From an uncultured Clostridium sp. (GTDB taxonomy: Bacteria > Bacillota > Clostridia > TANB77 > CAG-508), in the NCBI GenBank assembly GCA_946497775.1, contig CAMMLS010000001.1, forward strand, positions 1 through 32,279: 32,279 bases of DNA. Direction: 5' to 3'. The translations under genes and the position numbers were made by a program. The notes beneath the pieces are model-generated. The model saw only the letters and a program-made list of their open reading frames with translations, searched no databases and was not told the origin of the DNA. Position 1 is the first letter of the stretch, and each line of letters starts with the position of its first letter. This document shows, piece after piece, positions 8,922 to 18,528 of this stretch.

Positions 8922-9133
8922 ACAAAAGATAGTAAGAAACAAAAGAAATTAAGAAAATAAGAAACAAAAGATAAAAGTATTTAAGGATACATAAGAGTTA
9001 TTTGTAGCCAAGATACAAAAGAGATTAAAAATACAACATAAGATAACAAGAATATAATTTACAAAAGTAAAATTATATATACAACAAAAGAAGATAAAAA
9101 TAAAAAACATAAGAATTATTTAAGGTACAAAAG
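8922..9133. repeat. Degenerate tandem array of ACAWAAG units, 17-26 nt spacing
   Basis: ACAAAAG/ACATAAG at 8922, 8939, 8964, 8989, 9015, 9036, 9061, 9084, 9107, 9127. Confidence 0.6.
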
Positions 9134-9158
9134 AACTTCAAAAACTGCAAAGTATAGA

Positions 9159-9192
9159 CAGTTGGTATTATTAAATTTTTACCAACTGTTTA
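9159..9192 (+). terminator. Stem-loop between mraZ and rsmH, possible attenuator
   Basis: cagttggta-(12 nt)-taccaactg followed by ttta. Confidence 0.5.
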
Positions 9193-9214
9193 TGCTATTA
9201 CCCTTAATGAAAGT

Positions 9215-10156
9215 GTGATAAAAATGGAATTTAATCATAAACCAGTCCTGTTACAGGAGTGTATAGATGGATTAAACATAAGACAAAATAAAAAATATGT
9301 AGACGGCACACTAGGTGGGGCAGGTCATAGCATGGAAATTGCTAGAATACTTAATAACACAGGAATGCTAATAGGAATAGATAGAGATGAAGAAGCTTTA
9401 AAAGTTGCAAAACAAAGATTAGATAAGTTTTCAAATATTAAATTTGTACATGGAAACCATGATAACATAAAAGAAATTTTGCAAGAACTTAGAATAGATG
9501 GAGTAGACGGAATTTTATTAGACCTAGGAGTATCTTCATATCAAATAGACGAAGCAGGCAGAGGATTTAGTTATATGAAAGATGCAAAACTAGATATGAG
9601 AATGGACAAAACTCAAACCCTTACAGCAGAATATGTTATTAATAATTATACAGAAGAAGAATTAGCCAGAATAATTTATGAATATGGTGAAGAAAAATTT
9701 TCTAGGCAAATTGCTAGAAAAATTTGTGAAGAAAGAAACAAACAAAAAATACAAACAACAAAAGATTTAGTAAAAATTATAGAAAATGCAATTCCTAAAT
9801 TTGCTAAAAATAAAGAAGGACATCCAGCCAAAAGAACATTTCAAGCAATTAGGATAGAAGTAAATGATGAAATAAGTCCATTGTATAATACTGTAATAAA
9901 TTCTATAAAATCATTAAATAAAGGTGGAAGATTATGTATTATAACATTCCATTCATTAGAAGATAGAGCAGTAAAAAAAGCATTTACAGAGGCAACGGGG
10001 AAATGCACATGCCCAAAAGAACTGCCATACTGTATATGTAATAAAGAACAATTAGGAATAATTATAAATAAGAAACCAATATTGCCAACCAAAGAAGAAT
10101 GTGAAATAAATAGTAGAAGTAAAAGTGCAAAACTAAGAATTTTTGAAAAAACATAA
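9215..10156 (+). CDS. rsmH: 16S rRNA (cytosine-1402-N4)-methyltransferase RsmH (MraW)
   Basis: HKPVLLQECIDGL, VDGTLGGAGHS, DGILLDLGVSSYQIDEAGRGFSY, FQAIRIEVNDE, ITFHSLEDR. Confidence 0.96.
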   Translation: MIKMEFNHKPVLLQECIDGLNIRQNKKYVDGTLGGAGHSMEIARILNNTGMLIGIDRDEEALKVAKQRLDKFSNIKFVHGNHDNIKEILQELRIDGVDGILLDLGVSSYQIDEAGRGFSYMKDAKLDMRMDKTQTLTAEYVINNYTEEELARIIYEYGEEKFSRQIARKICEERNKQKIQTTKDLVKIIENAIPKFAKNKEGHPAKRTFQAIRIEVNDEISPLYNTVINSIKSLNKGGRLCIITFHSLEDRAVKKAFTEATGKCTCPKELPYCICNKEQLGIIINKKPILPTKEECEINSRSKSAKLRIFEKT

Positions 10157-10170
10157 GAAGGAGGAGGAAT

Positions 10171-10710
10171 ATGTCAGGTAATAAATACTATAATAATAGA
10201 TATATGTACGAAACAAGTCCAAGAAAATTAAAACCGGATTATATTCCTCATGAGCAAAAAAAGCCTATTCAAAAAAAGAAAAGTACAACACTTAAAACTA
10301 ATAATAAAAAACAAGAAAAATATTCAAAAAAGAAAAAAAAGCAATTAGATAAAAAAGTAAAATGCATAATGTATTTAATATTAGGATTTGTTATATTATT
10401 TGCAATAAGTTATAGAAATTCACAAATAAACGAAAGTTTTTCAGAATTAAAAGAAGCACAAGAACAATTAGCACTTATACAAAAAGAGAATGAACAACTA
10501 GAAGTAAGTATAGAGAACAGTCTAAATCTAAATGATTTAGAGCAAATTGCAAGAGAACAATTAGGTATGCAAAAAGCAACAAGCAGTCAAACAAAATATA
10601 TATCATTACCTAAGAAAGACTATGTAGAGGGAGCAACAGAAGAAATACAAATGGAAGAAAACCAAAATTTTATACAAAAAATCATAAATTATATATTAAA
10701 TCTGTTTTAG
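10171..10710 (+). CDS. FtsL/DivIC-like septum formation initiator
   Basis: Basic N-terminus, single TM, coiled coil, LNDLEQIAREQLGMQKA; syntenic position between rsmH and PBP. Confidence 0.75.
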   Translation: MSGNKYYNNRYMYETSPRKLKPDYIPHEQKKPIQKKKSTTLKTNNKKQEKYSKKKKKQLDKKVKCIMYLILGFVILFAISYRNSQINESFSELKEAQEQLALIQKENEQLEVSIENSLNLNDLEQIAREQLGMQKATSSQTKYISLPKKDYVEGATEEIQMEENQNFIQKIINYILNLF

Positions 10711-10734
10711 TTTAATATAAAAAAGAATAAAAAG

Positions 10735-10770
10735 AAAATTCACTAATAAAATTTATTAGTGAATTTTTTG
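10735..10770 (+). terminator. Intrinsic terminator-like hairpin inside the dcw operon
   Basis: aaaattcactaataaa / tttattagtgaatttttt inverted repeat just upstream of the PBP SD. Confidence 0.65.
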
Positions 10771-10784
10771 TTTCAGGAGGATTT

Positions 10785-12774
10785 ATGATTTTTTCAAATA
10801 TCAAAATGAAAAAAAAGATGCTCTATATTTTAGTAATCACAGGGTTAATATTATTAGGACTAATAATGAGAATAGCGTATCTACAATTTATTGAAGGAGA
10901 AGAATTAAAATTAGGTGCATATGAACAGCAAACATTAGACAGAAAAATAACTCCCAAAAGAGGAACAATATATGATGCAACAGGGGAAAATATTTTGGCT
11001 ACAAGCGCATCAGTAGAAACAGTTACAATAAATCCAGTAAATATAGATAAAAATAAAAAAGAAGATTTAATAAATGCATTTTGCAATATTTTTGATTTAG
11101 AACGAGAAGAAGTTTCAAAAAAAGTAAACAAAAAAAGTTCGATAGAAACAATAGTCACTAGATGTGAAAAAGAACAGACAGATGAACTAAGAAAATGGTT
11201 AGAAGATAATAATATAACAAAAGGGGTAAATATAGATGAAGACTCGAAAAGATATTATCCATATGGAAGTTTAGCATCTCATGTAATAGGTTTTTGCGGA
11301 AGCGACAATCAAGGATTAGATGGAATAGAATCAGAGTATGATGAACTTTTAAGAGGAACAAAAGGAAAAATATTAAAAGTAACAGATGCAAAAGGGGGAG
11401 AAATTGGAGGGGAAAAAGAAGAATATATTGAGCCAATAGATGGAGATAGTCTTGTTTTGACAATAGATTTAACAATTCAATCTATAGCAGAAAAATATTT
11501 AAAACAAGCATGTATCGACAATGAGTGTACAGATGGTGGAAATATGATTATAATGAATCCTAAAACTGGTGATATTTTAGCAATGGCAACATATCCAAGC
11601 TATAATTTAAACACCCCATATGAAATAAATTCAGAAGAATTAAAAAATGTTTGGGATAGTATGAGCAAGAATGATAGAATATCAAGCCTTCAACAAATGT
11701 GGAGAAATAAAGCAATAGCAGATGCGTACGAACCAGGGTCAACATTTAAATTAATTACAGCTTCAGCAGCATTAGAAGAAGGAATAACAACACCAGATAA
11801 AGAAGGAGAATTTTCATGTGTTGGATATATAGAAGTAGCAGGAGTGAGAATAAGATGTTGGAGATATTACAGGCCACATGGCTCAGAAAGCCTAAGGCAA
11901 GCACTAATGAACTCATGTAATCCTGTATTTATAGGATTAGGTCAAAAAATAGGAAAAGAAAAATACTATGAATATCTAAAAAAGTTTGGATTATTTGAAA
12001 AAACAGGGATAACACTTCCAGGAGAAGCGGGAAGCATATTTTTAAAAGAAGCAAAAGTAGGACCAGTAGAACTAGCTACAATTTCGTTTGGGCAAAGATT
12101 TAAAGTCACACCAATACAATTAATAACAGCAGTAAGTGCAATAGCCAATAAAGGAATAAGAGTAAGTCCAAGGCTTGTAAAACAAAGTATAAATTCACAA
12201 ACAGGAGAAGTAACAGAATATCCAGTTAAAGAAGTTGAAAGAGTATTATCAGAAGAAACAGCAAACAATATAATAGATATGATGGGTTCAGTAGTATCAG
12301 AAGGAACAGGAAAAGGGGCACAAGTAAAAGGATATACAGTAGGAGGAAAAACAGGAACATCAGAAGACGGTGTAAATACAGGCAAATACGTGGCTTCATT
12401 TATGGGAGTAACACCTGTATCAGATCCAGAACTAGTTATATTAATAACACTATATAATCCAACAGGAGAAGGTGGACACCAAGGAGGAGGAATAGCAGCA
12501 CCTCTTGCAGGAGAAGTATTAACAGATGTACTTGCATATCTCGAAGTAAATAAAGACAATCAAAAAGAAGAAGATATAATAAAAGAAGTAGAAGTCCCAG
12601 AAATAAGAGAAAAAACTATAAAAGAAGCAAAATCTATATTAAAAGAACAAGGACTAGAACTTGTATTAAAACAAGAAACAGAAGAAGATATTAATGATAA
12701 AATTGTAAAAGAACAAATGCCAAAGCCACGGAATTACAGTTGTAGAAGGCACAAAAGTAGAAGTAGAAATTTAA
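10785..12774 (+). CDS. Penicillin-binding protein (SpoVD/FtsI-type transpeptidase) with C-terminal PASTA domain; needs a +1 shift at CGG 12729-12731
   Basis: EPGSTFKLITASAAL, SCNPVFIGLG, VGGKTGTSE; VEVPEIREKTIKEAKSILKEQGL..EQMPKP then, after skipping c12729, GITVVEGTKVEVEI stop at 12772-12774. Zero-frame ORF runs to 12812. Confidence 0.92.
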
Positions 12775-12931
12775 TTAAAAAACGTATTATAAATATAAAA
12801 TATTTTATATAACAAAAAAGTGAGTATACTAAAATGCAAAAATAATGTAAAATTATCCAATAAATATATACAAAAATAAAAAATAATTATATAATGTAAA
12901 AGGAAAAATATTTTATTCAGGAGATGAAGGA

Positions 12932-14401
12932 ATGGAATTAAAAAAAGTATTATCTGGATTAGAAGGACTAAAAGCAAAAGGAAACTTAGATTTAGATATA
13001 AAATCACTAGAAAGTGATTCAAGAAAAATTGAAAAGAATTCAATGTTTGTAGCAATAAAAGGATTTGATACAGACGGACATGAATATATAGATGAAGCTA
13101 TAAAAAATGGTGCTAAAGCTATTATGGTAGAAGAGGGAACCAATTTAAAGAAACTAAAAATACCAGAAGACGTTACATTAATAGTAGCACCAAATACAAG
13201 ATATAGTTTGGCAATAGCAGCAAGTAATTTTTATAAAAATCCTTCTAAAAAGTTTAAAATAATAGGAGTCACAGGTACAAAAGGAAAAACAACAACAACA
13301 TTTATGATAAAATCAATATTAGAAAAGCAAGGTAAAAAAGTAGGATTAATAGGTACAATTGCCGTATATATAGGAAACAAAAAATTAGAAGATAGCCAAA
13401 GAACAACACCAGACAGCTTAGAATTGCAAAAGTTATTCTATGAAATGGCAAAAGAAAAAGTTGATGTAGTAGTAATGGAAGTATCTTCACAAAGCTTAAA
13501 ATTAGATAGAGTAGCAGGATTAGAATTTGAAATAGGAGTATTTACAAACTTTTTAAGAGATCATATATCACCAAAAGAACATCCAGACATGGAAGATTAC
13601 TTTAATTCAAAAGTAAAAATGTTTACAATGTGTAAAAAAGCATACATAAATGCAGACGATGTGCATGTACAAAAATTAACTAAAATGAATTTACCTTGTG
13701 AAATAAAAACATATGGAATAGATAATCCATGTAATATTTTAGCAAAAGATATTACAGTAACAAGCACAACAGTAGACTTCAAAGTAAAAATAGGTGAAAG
13801 AAACGAAAGAGTAAAAACAAGTATACCTGGAAGATTTAGTGTATATAATTCATTAGCTGCAATAAGTGTAGCAACAGAACTAGGTTGTACAGCAGAAAAT
13901 ATTAAAGCAGCATTAGAAACAGTTAGAGTTCCAGGAAGAAGTGAATTAGTAGACAATAAAAAAGACTTAAATATAATGATAGATTATGCTCATTCACCAG
14001 AAAGTTTAGAAAGCATTTTAACAGCTGTAAAAGCATATACAAGAGGCAAATTAATTTCAGTATTTGGATGCGGAGGAGATAGAGATGCAAGCAAAAGACC
14101 TATAATGGGAGAAATATCTGGCAGAATAGCTGACTTTACAATAATAACATCAGATAATCCAAGAACAGAAGATCCAAATAAAATTATAAAATCAATAGAA
14201 ACAGGAATTAAAAAGACAAAAGGAAAATATGTATGTATAGAAAATAGAAAAGAAGCAATAAAAGAAGCAATAAAAATGGCAAATAAAACAGATGTTATTG
14301 TTTTAGCTGGAAAAGGACATGAGCCATATCAAGAAATAAATGGCGAAAAACATGACTTTGATGAAAGAAAAATAGTAAGGGAAATAATAGAAGAATTATA
14401 A
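12932..14401 (+). CDS. murE: UDP-N-acetylmuramyl-tripeptide synthetase MurE
   Basis: GVTGTKGKTTTTFMIKSIL, EVSSQSLKLDRVAG, FTNFLRDHI, FGCGGDRDASKRPIMGEI, SDNPRTEDP. Confidence 0.93.
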   Translation: MELKKVLSGLEGLKAKGNLDLDIKSLESDSRKIEKNSMFVAIKGFDTDGHEYIDEAIKNGAKAIMVEEGTNLKKLKIPEDVTLIVAPNTRYSLAIAASNFYKNPSKKFKIIGVTGTKGKTTTTFMIKSILEKQGKKVGLIGTIAVYIGNKKLEDSQRTTPDSLELQKLFYEMAKEKVDVVVMEVSSQSLKLDRVAGLEFEIGVFTNFLRDHISPKEHPDMEDYFNSKVKMFTMCKKAYINADDVHVQKLTKMNLPCEIKTYGIDNPCNILAKDITVTSTTVDFKVKIGERNERVKTSIPGRFSVYNSLAAISVATELGCTAENIKAALETVRVPGRSELVDNKKDLNIMIDYAHSPESLESILTAVKAYTRGKLISVFGCGGDRDASKRPIMGEISGRIADFTIITSDNPRTEDPNKIIKSIETGIKKTKGKYVCIENRKEAIKEAIKMANKTDVIVLAGKGHEPYQEINGEKHDFDERKIVREIIEEL

Positions 14402-14423
14402 GTAAAAGTAAGGAGTGAGATTT

Positions 14424-15401
14424 TTGGACTTTCAAGTAAAAATATTGCTATTATCTTTTGCTATAACAGTTATTGAATCTATTATAATAATTCCAATACT
14501 AAAAAGGCTAAAAGTAGGTCAAACTGAAAGACTAGACGGACCACAATCTCATATAGTAAAAGAAGGAACCCCTACAATGGGTGGAATAATAATAATGATA
14601 AGCGTTATACTTACATCGGCAAGTGGATTCCTATATTATTATAAAACAGATGTAGACGTGGCAATGAAAATATTTCCATTAGTACTTATGGCATTAGGAT
14701 TTGGAACAGTAGGTTTTATAGATGATTTTAAAAAAGTAGTACTAAGAAATACAAAAGGTTTAAAACCTGCATATAAAATGCTTGGATTATTAATAGTTTC
14801 AGTAATAACAGTATATTATTTACTAAATGTATTAAAAATTGGAACAGCAACATATATACCTTTTTTTAAAACATATATAGAATTACCAGTATGGATATAT
14901 GTACCATTTGCAATTTTTGTTATACTAGCAGTAACAAATGCAATAAATTTAACAGATGGGATAGATGGATTAGCAACAAGTGTAACAGCAATAATAATGA
15001 CATTTTTAACAGTAATATCAATAATATTCGATATAAAAGAAGTAACTGTATTTGGTGGAGTAGTTGTAGGAACATGTTTAGGATTTTTACTATTTAATCT
15101 ACATACAGCAAAAGTTATAATGGGAGATACAGGTTCGCTATTACTAGGTGGGGTAGTAGCATGTATAGCATTATATTTTAGGATGCCATTAATATTATTA
15201 ATTATAGCAATAGTTCCATTAATAGAAACTATATCAGTTATATTACAAATACTATATTACAGAAGAACAGGAAGAAGAATATTTAAAATGACACCAATAC
15301 ATCATCATTTTGAATTATGTAATTGGAAGGAAAATAAAATAGTATCAATATTTAGTATAGTAACATTAATAGCATGTATAATTGCATTATATGCAGTATA
15401 G
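14424..15401 (+). CDS. mraY: Phospho-N-acetylmuramoyl-pentapeptide-transferase MraY
   Basis: GTPTMGGIIIM, GFIDDFKKV, NAINLTDGIDGLA, MGDTGSLLLGG, TPIHHHFEL; TTG start at 14424 after aaggagtgag is more plausible than the upstream GTG. Confidence 0.94.
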   Translation: MDFQVKILLLSFAITVIESIIIIPILKRLKVGQTERLDGPQSHIVKEGTPTMGGIIIMISVILTSASGFLYYYKTDVDVAMKIFPLVLMALGFGTVGFIDDFKKVVLRNTKGLKPAYKMLGLLIVSVITVYYLLNVLKIGTATYIPFFKTYIELPVWIYVPFAIFVILAVTNAINLTDGIDGLATSVTAIIMTFLTVISIIFDIKEVTVFGGVVVGTCLGFLLFNLHTAKVIMGDTGSLLLGGVVACIALYFRMPLILLIIAIVPLIETISVILQILYYRRTGRRIFKMTPIHHHFELCNWKENKIVSIFSIVTLIACIIALYAV

Positions 15402-15419
15402 AAGAAAGGAGAAAGCCAG

Positions 15420-16546
15420 ATGGCAAATGCAAAAAAAGAAGAATACAAAAACAAACCAGTTGATTTTATTCTTTGTATAACAGTGTTACTATTGCTCGCA
15501 TTAGGTATAATAATGGTACTGTCAGCAAGTTCGCCATCATCATTCTCAGAAACAGGAGACAGTTATACATATGTAAAAAAACAAGCCGTTTCAGCAGTAA
15601 TAGGCTTAATTGCAATGTTTATAATTTCTAAAATTGATTATAAAATTTATAAACATTTATATAAAGTTGCATATATAGGATCAATATTATTACTAGCAAT
15701 GGTTCCAATATTAGGTACAGAAGCTGGTGGGGCAAAGAGATGGATAGATTTAGGATTTACGACATTCCAACCATCTGAGCTAGCCAAAATAGGACTTATT
15801 GTATTTTATGCAGCATATTTATCACAAAATAGAGACAAACTAAAAAACATATTGCATGGTTTTTTTAAACCATTTATGTTTTTAGTACCTATTGCGTTTA
15901 TATTATTAGTATTTCAAGAACATTTTAGTGCAACACTAATAATAATTGCAGTAACATCAATAATGATGCTAGTGGCAGGAAGCAAATTGTCACATTTTTT
16001 AACAGTAGGTTTAGCAGGAGGAATAGCAGGATTAATTTTTATATTTACAAAAGGTGCGGGGTTTAGAATGGACAGAATTAATGCCTGGCTAGATCCATGG
16101 GCAGACCCAACTGGGGATGCATGGCAAGCAATACAAAGCTTATATGCAATTGGTTCTGGTGGACTATTTGGAGTTGGGTTGCGGTCAAAGCAAACAAAAA
16201 TACTTATACATACCTGAGCCACATAATGATTTTATCTTTTCAATACTAGCAGAAGAATTAGGCTTTATAGGATGTGCAGTTGTAATATTACTTTTTGCAA
16301 TATTCATATGGAGAGGGATAATAATTGCAATGAAAGCACCAGATATGTTTGGTAGTTTACTTGCAGTAGGAATTACCACATTAATAGGATTACAGGCAAT
16401 TATAAATATAGCAGTTGTAACAGCAAGTATACCAGTAACAGGAATGCCACTTCCATTTTTTAGTTATGGTGGAACTGCACTCATTATACTACTTTGTGGA
16501 GTGCGGAGTATTACTGAATATTTCTAGAAATAGTAATAAAATTTAG
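15420..16546 (+). CDS. ftsW: FtsW/RodA/SpoVE-family cell-wall glycosyltransferase, split over three frames; needs +1 shifts at CGG 16182-16184 and CGG 16504-16506
   Basis: [102 protein letters not shown] stop at 16544. Confidence 0.92.
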
Positions 16547-16568
16547 AGACTCTAAAAAGGAGGAAAAC

Positions 16569-17693
16569 ATGAAAGTTATAATTGCAGCAGCAGGAACAGG
16601 TGGACATATTAACCCTGGAATAGCAATAGCCAATAAAATAGAACAAGAAGAAAAAGATTCAGAAATTATTTTTATAGGAACAGAAAGAGGAATAGAAAAA
16701 GATTTAGTGCCAAGAGCAGGATATAAGTTAAAAACATTAGAGGCCTATGGATTAAGTAAAGAAATTTCTATAAAAAATATTAAACATACACTAAAAACAA
16801 TTCAATCAATAAGAAAAGCTAAGCAAATCATACAAGAATTTAAACCAGACATAGTAATAGGAACAGGTGGATATATTTGTGGACCAGTACTTACAGCTGC
16901 AAGAAAATGCAATGTGCCAACAATATTACATGAAAGTAATTCTTTTCCAGGATTAGCAGTAAAAATGTTATCTAAAAAAACAGATGTTGTTTTAGTAGGA
17001 TTAAAAGAGGCAAAAGAAAATTTACCAAAAGCAAAAAAAGTAGTAGTAACGGGAACTCCAACAAAAATTAAAAAAATGAAAATAAGTGATATGGAAAAAT
17101 ATTTCTTAAAAGAAAAATTAGATTTTAATCCAGAATTACCTATTGTATTAGTTTTTGGTGGAAGTCAAGGAGCTAAAAAAATAAACGATGCACTAATAGA
17201 TATTATTAAAGGACAAAATATTTCTGGATATCAAATAGTTTGGGCTGTTGGACCAAAAAATTATGATGGAGTTAAAGAAGAACTAAAACAACTAAAAATA
17301 GATATAGATAATATAAAAAATGTAAAAGCTTTACCATATATCTATAACATGGAAGAAGTAATGAATGTATCTGATTTGTTAGTTTGTAGAAGTGGAGCAA
17401 TAACAATAACAGAAATGTCTAAACTTGGAAAACCTGCAATTTTCATACCTCTTCCAAATGTAAGTCAAAATCATCAAGAAAAAAATGCAAGAGTGCTTGA
17501 AAAAATAAATGCTGCTAGAATTATACTAAATAATAACTTAACAGGTGAAAACTTAAAAAATGAAATAGAACAAATTATTACAAATAAATCTTTATTAGCA
17601 CAAATGGGAGAAAAAGCTTATAGTATTAATATAGAAAATGTTGAAGATAATATTTATAAAGAAATAAAGCAAGTGCTAGAAGAGAGAAAATAA
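16569..17693 (+). CDS. murG: UDP-N-acetylglucosamine transferase MurG
   Basis: AAAGTGGHINPGIAIA, GTGGYICGPVLTAARKCNVPTILHESNSFPGL, VFGGSQGAKKIN, CRSGAITITEM. Confidence 0.95.
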   Translation: MKVIIAAAGTGGHINPGIAIANKIEQEEKDSEIIFIGTERGIEKDLVPRAGYKLKTLEAYGLSKEISIKNIKHTLKTIQSIRKAKQIIQEFKPDIVIGTGGYICGPVLTAARKCNVPTILHESNSFPGLAVKMLSKKTDVVLVGLKEAKENLPKAKKVVVTGTPTKIKKMKISDMEKYFLKEKLDFNPELPIVLVFGGSQGAKKINDALIDIIKGQNISGYQIVWAVGPKNYDGVKEELKQLKIDIDNIKNVKALPYIYNMEEVMNVSDLLVCRSGAITITEMSKLGKPAIFIPLPNVSQNHQEKNARVLEKINAARIILNNNLTGENLKNEIEQIITNKSLLAQMGEKAYSINIENVEDNIYKEIKQVLEERK

Positions 17694-17699
17694 GATTTA

Positions 17700-17740
17700 A
17701 AAAGAATATATTAAATTTATTTTTAATATATTCTTTTTGT
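17700..17740 (+). terminator. Intrinsic terminator after murG
   Basis: aaaagaatatatta-aatttatt-tttaatatattctttttg. Confidence 0.75.
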
Positions 17741-17952
17741 ACATTAAAAATACTATATTGGATAATAACATACTTTAAAATAAAATTACAAAATAATTAC
17801 AAAAAGATTTCTGAAATTTTAAGTTTTAATGACGCTAATATTAAATTGTGTTAGAAATTGTCAATGCGAAAGTATAAGAGTAGAAAAATGACGAAATATG
17901 TAAAATTACGCGAACGGTTTCCCTTGCACATATAGAAAAAACGGTATATAGT

Positions 17953-18303
17953 ATGTTAAGTAAAAGGAAAGGGGAGTTTATTTTGAAACACAAAAGAATT
18001 TTATTTGGAAAAATACTATTAGATGAAAAATTATTAATGGAAAACAATATTTACCATGATGTAGAAGTAGAATACTACAAAGTAAAACGCAATGATGAAA
18101 GTGCATTAATAAACAGAAATGAAATATACGGAATAGAAATTATAAAAAGAGATTATTTAGATAAAGAAATAAAAGTAGAAAATAAATTTATAGAAAAAGT
18201 AACAAATGATGAACATATTGTGGATAATATTTTAGAAAAACTAAAAAATAATGAAGTTACACCAGTAGGATTAGAATATATAATTAAAGATATGCTTAAA
18301 TAA
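17953..18303 (+). CDS. Small conserved protein, DUF6514-like
   Basis: YHDVEVEYYKV..YGIEIIKRDYLDKEIKVENKFIEKVTNDEHIVDNILEKLKNNEVTPVGLEYIIKDML; family recalled, not searched. Confidence 0.6.
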   Translation: MLSKRKGEFILKHKRILFGKILLDEKLLMENNIYHDVEVEYYKVKRNDESALINRNEIYGIEIIKRDYLDKEIKVENKFIEKVTNDEHIVDNILEKLKNNEVTPVGLEYIIKDMLK

Positions 18304-18330
18304 ACATTAGTACTAATAAAACTTTATTTT

Positions 18331-18368
18331 TAGGAAGTACATTGAAAAAAGTGTACTTCCTGTATTTT
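18331..18368 (+). terminator. Intrinsic terminator
   Basis: aggaagtaca-ttgaaaaaag-tgtacttcct then gtattttt. Confidence 0.75.
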
Positions 18369-18528
18369 TAAATAAAAAGTTATTAACTAGACAAAAGAAA
18401 TATGATAATATATAAAAGAGATAGCTTATGGAGGAGATATAAAAAATAAAAGAATATACAATAACATATTTACACATCTAACCATTTAGTATATAATTTA
18501 TGGATAAATTAGATAAAGGAGAATTAAA

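Noticed and set aside
8398-8967. 189-aa minus ORF over mraZ
   Set aside because: Antisense of a clear mraZ gene and its A-rich flanks; no independent coding support.
8922-9133. CRISPR array in the mraZ-rsmH spacer
   Set aside because: Repeat unit is only ~7 nt, degenerate, with ~16-nt A-rich gaps and no cas genes.
12729-12731. Reassigned CGG sense codon as explanation for the PBP/FtsW breaks
   Set aside because: A sense reassignment keeps the zero frame, but homology continues only in the +1 frame at all three sites.
16117-16527. Separate 136-aa CDS starting MHGKQYKAYMQ
   Set aside because: Only the part after the frame break matches FtsW; it is the second segment of ftsW rather than an independent gene.
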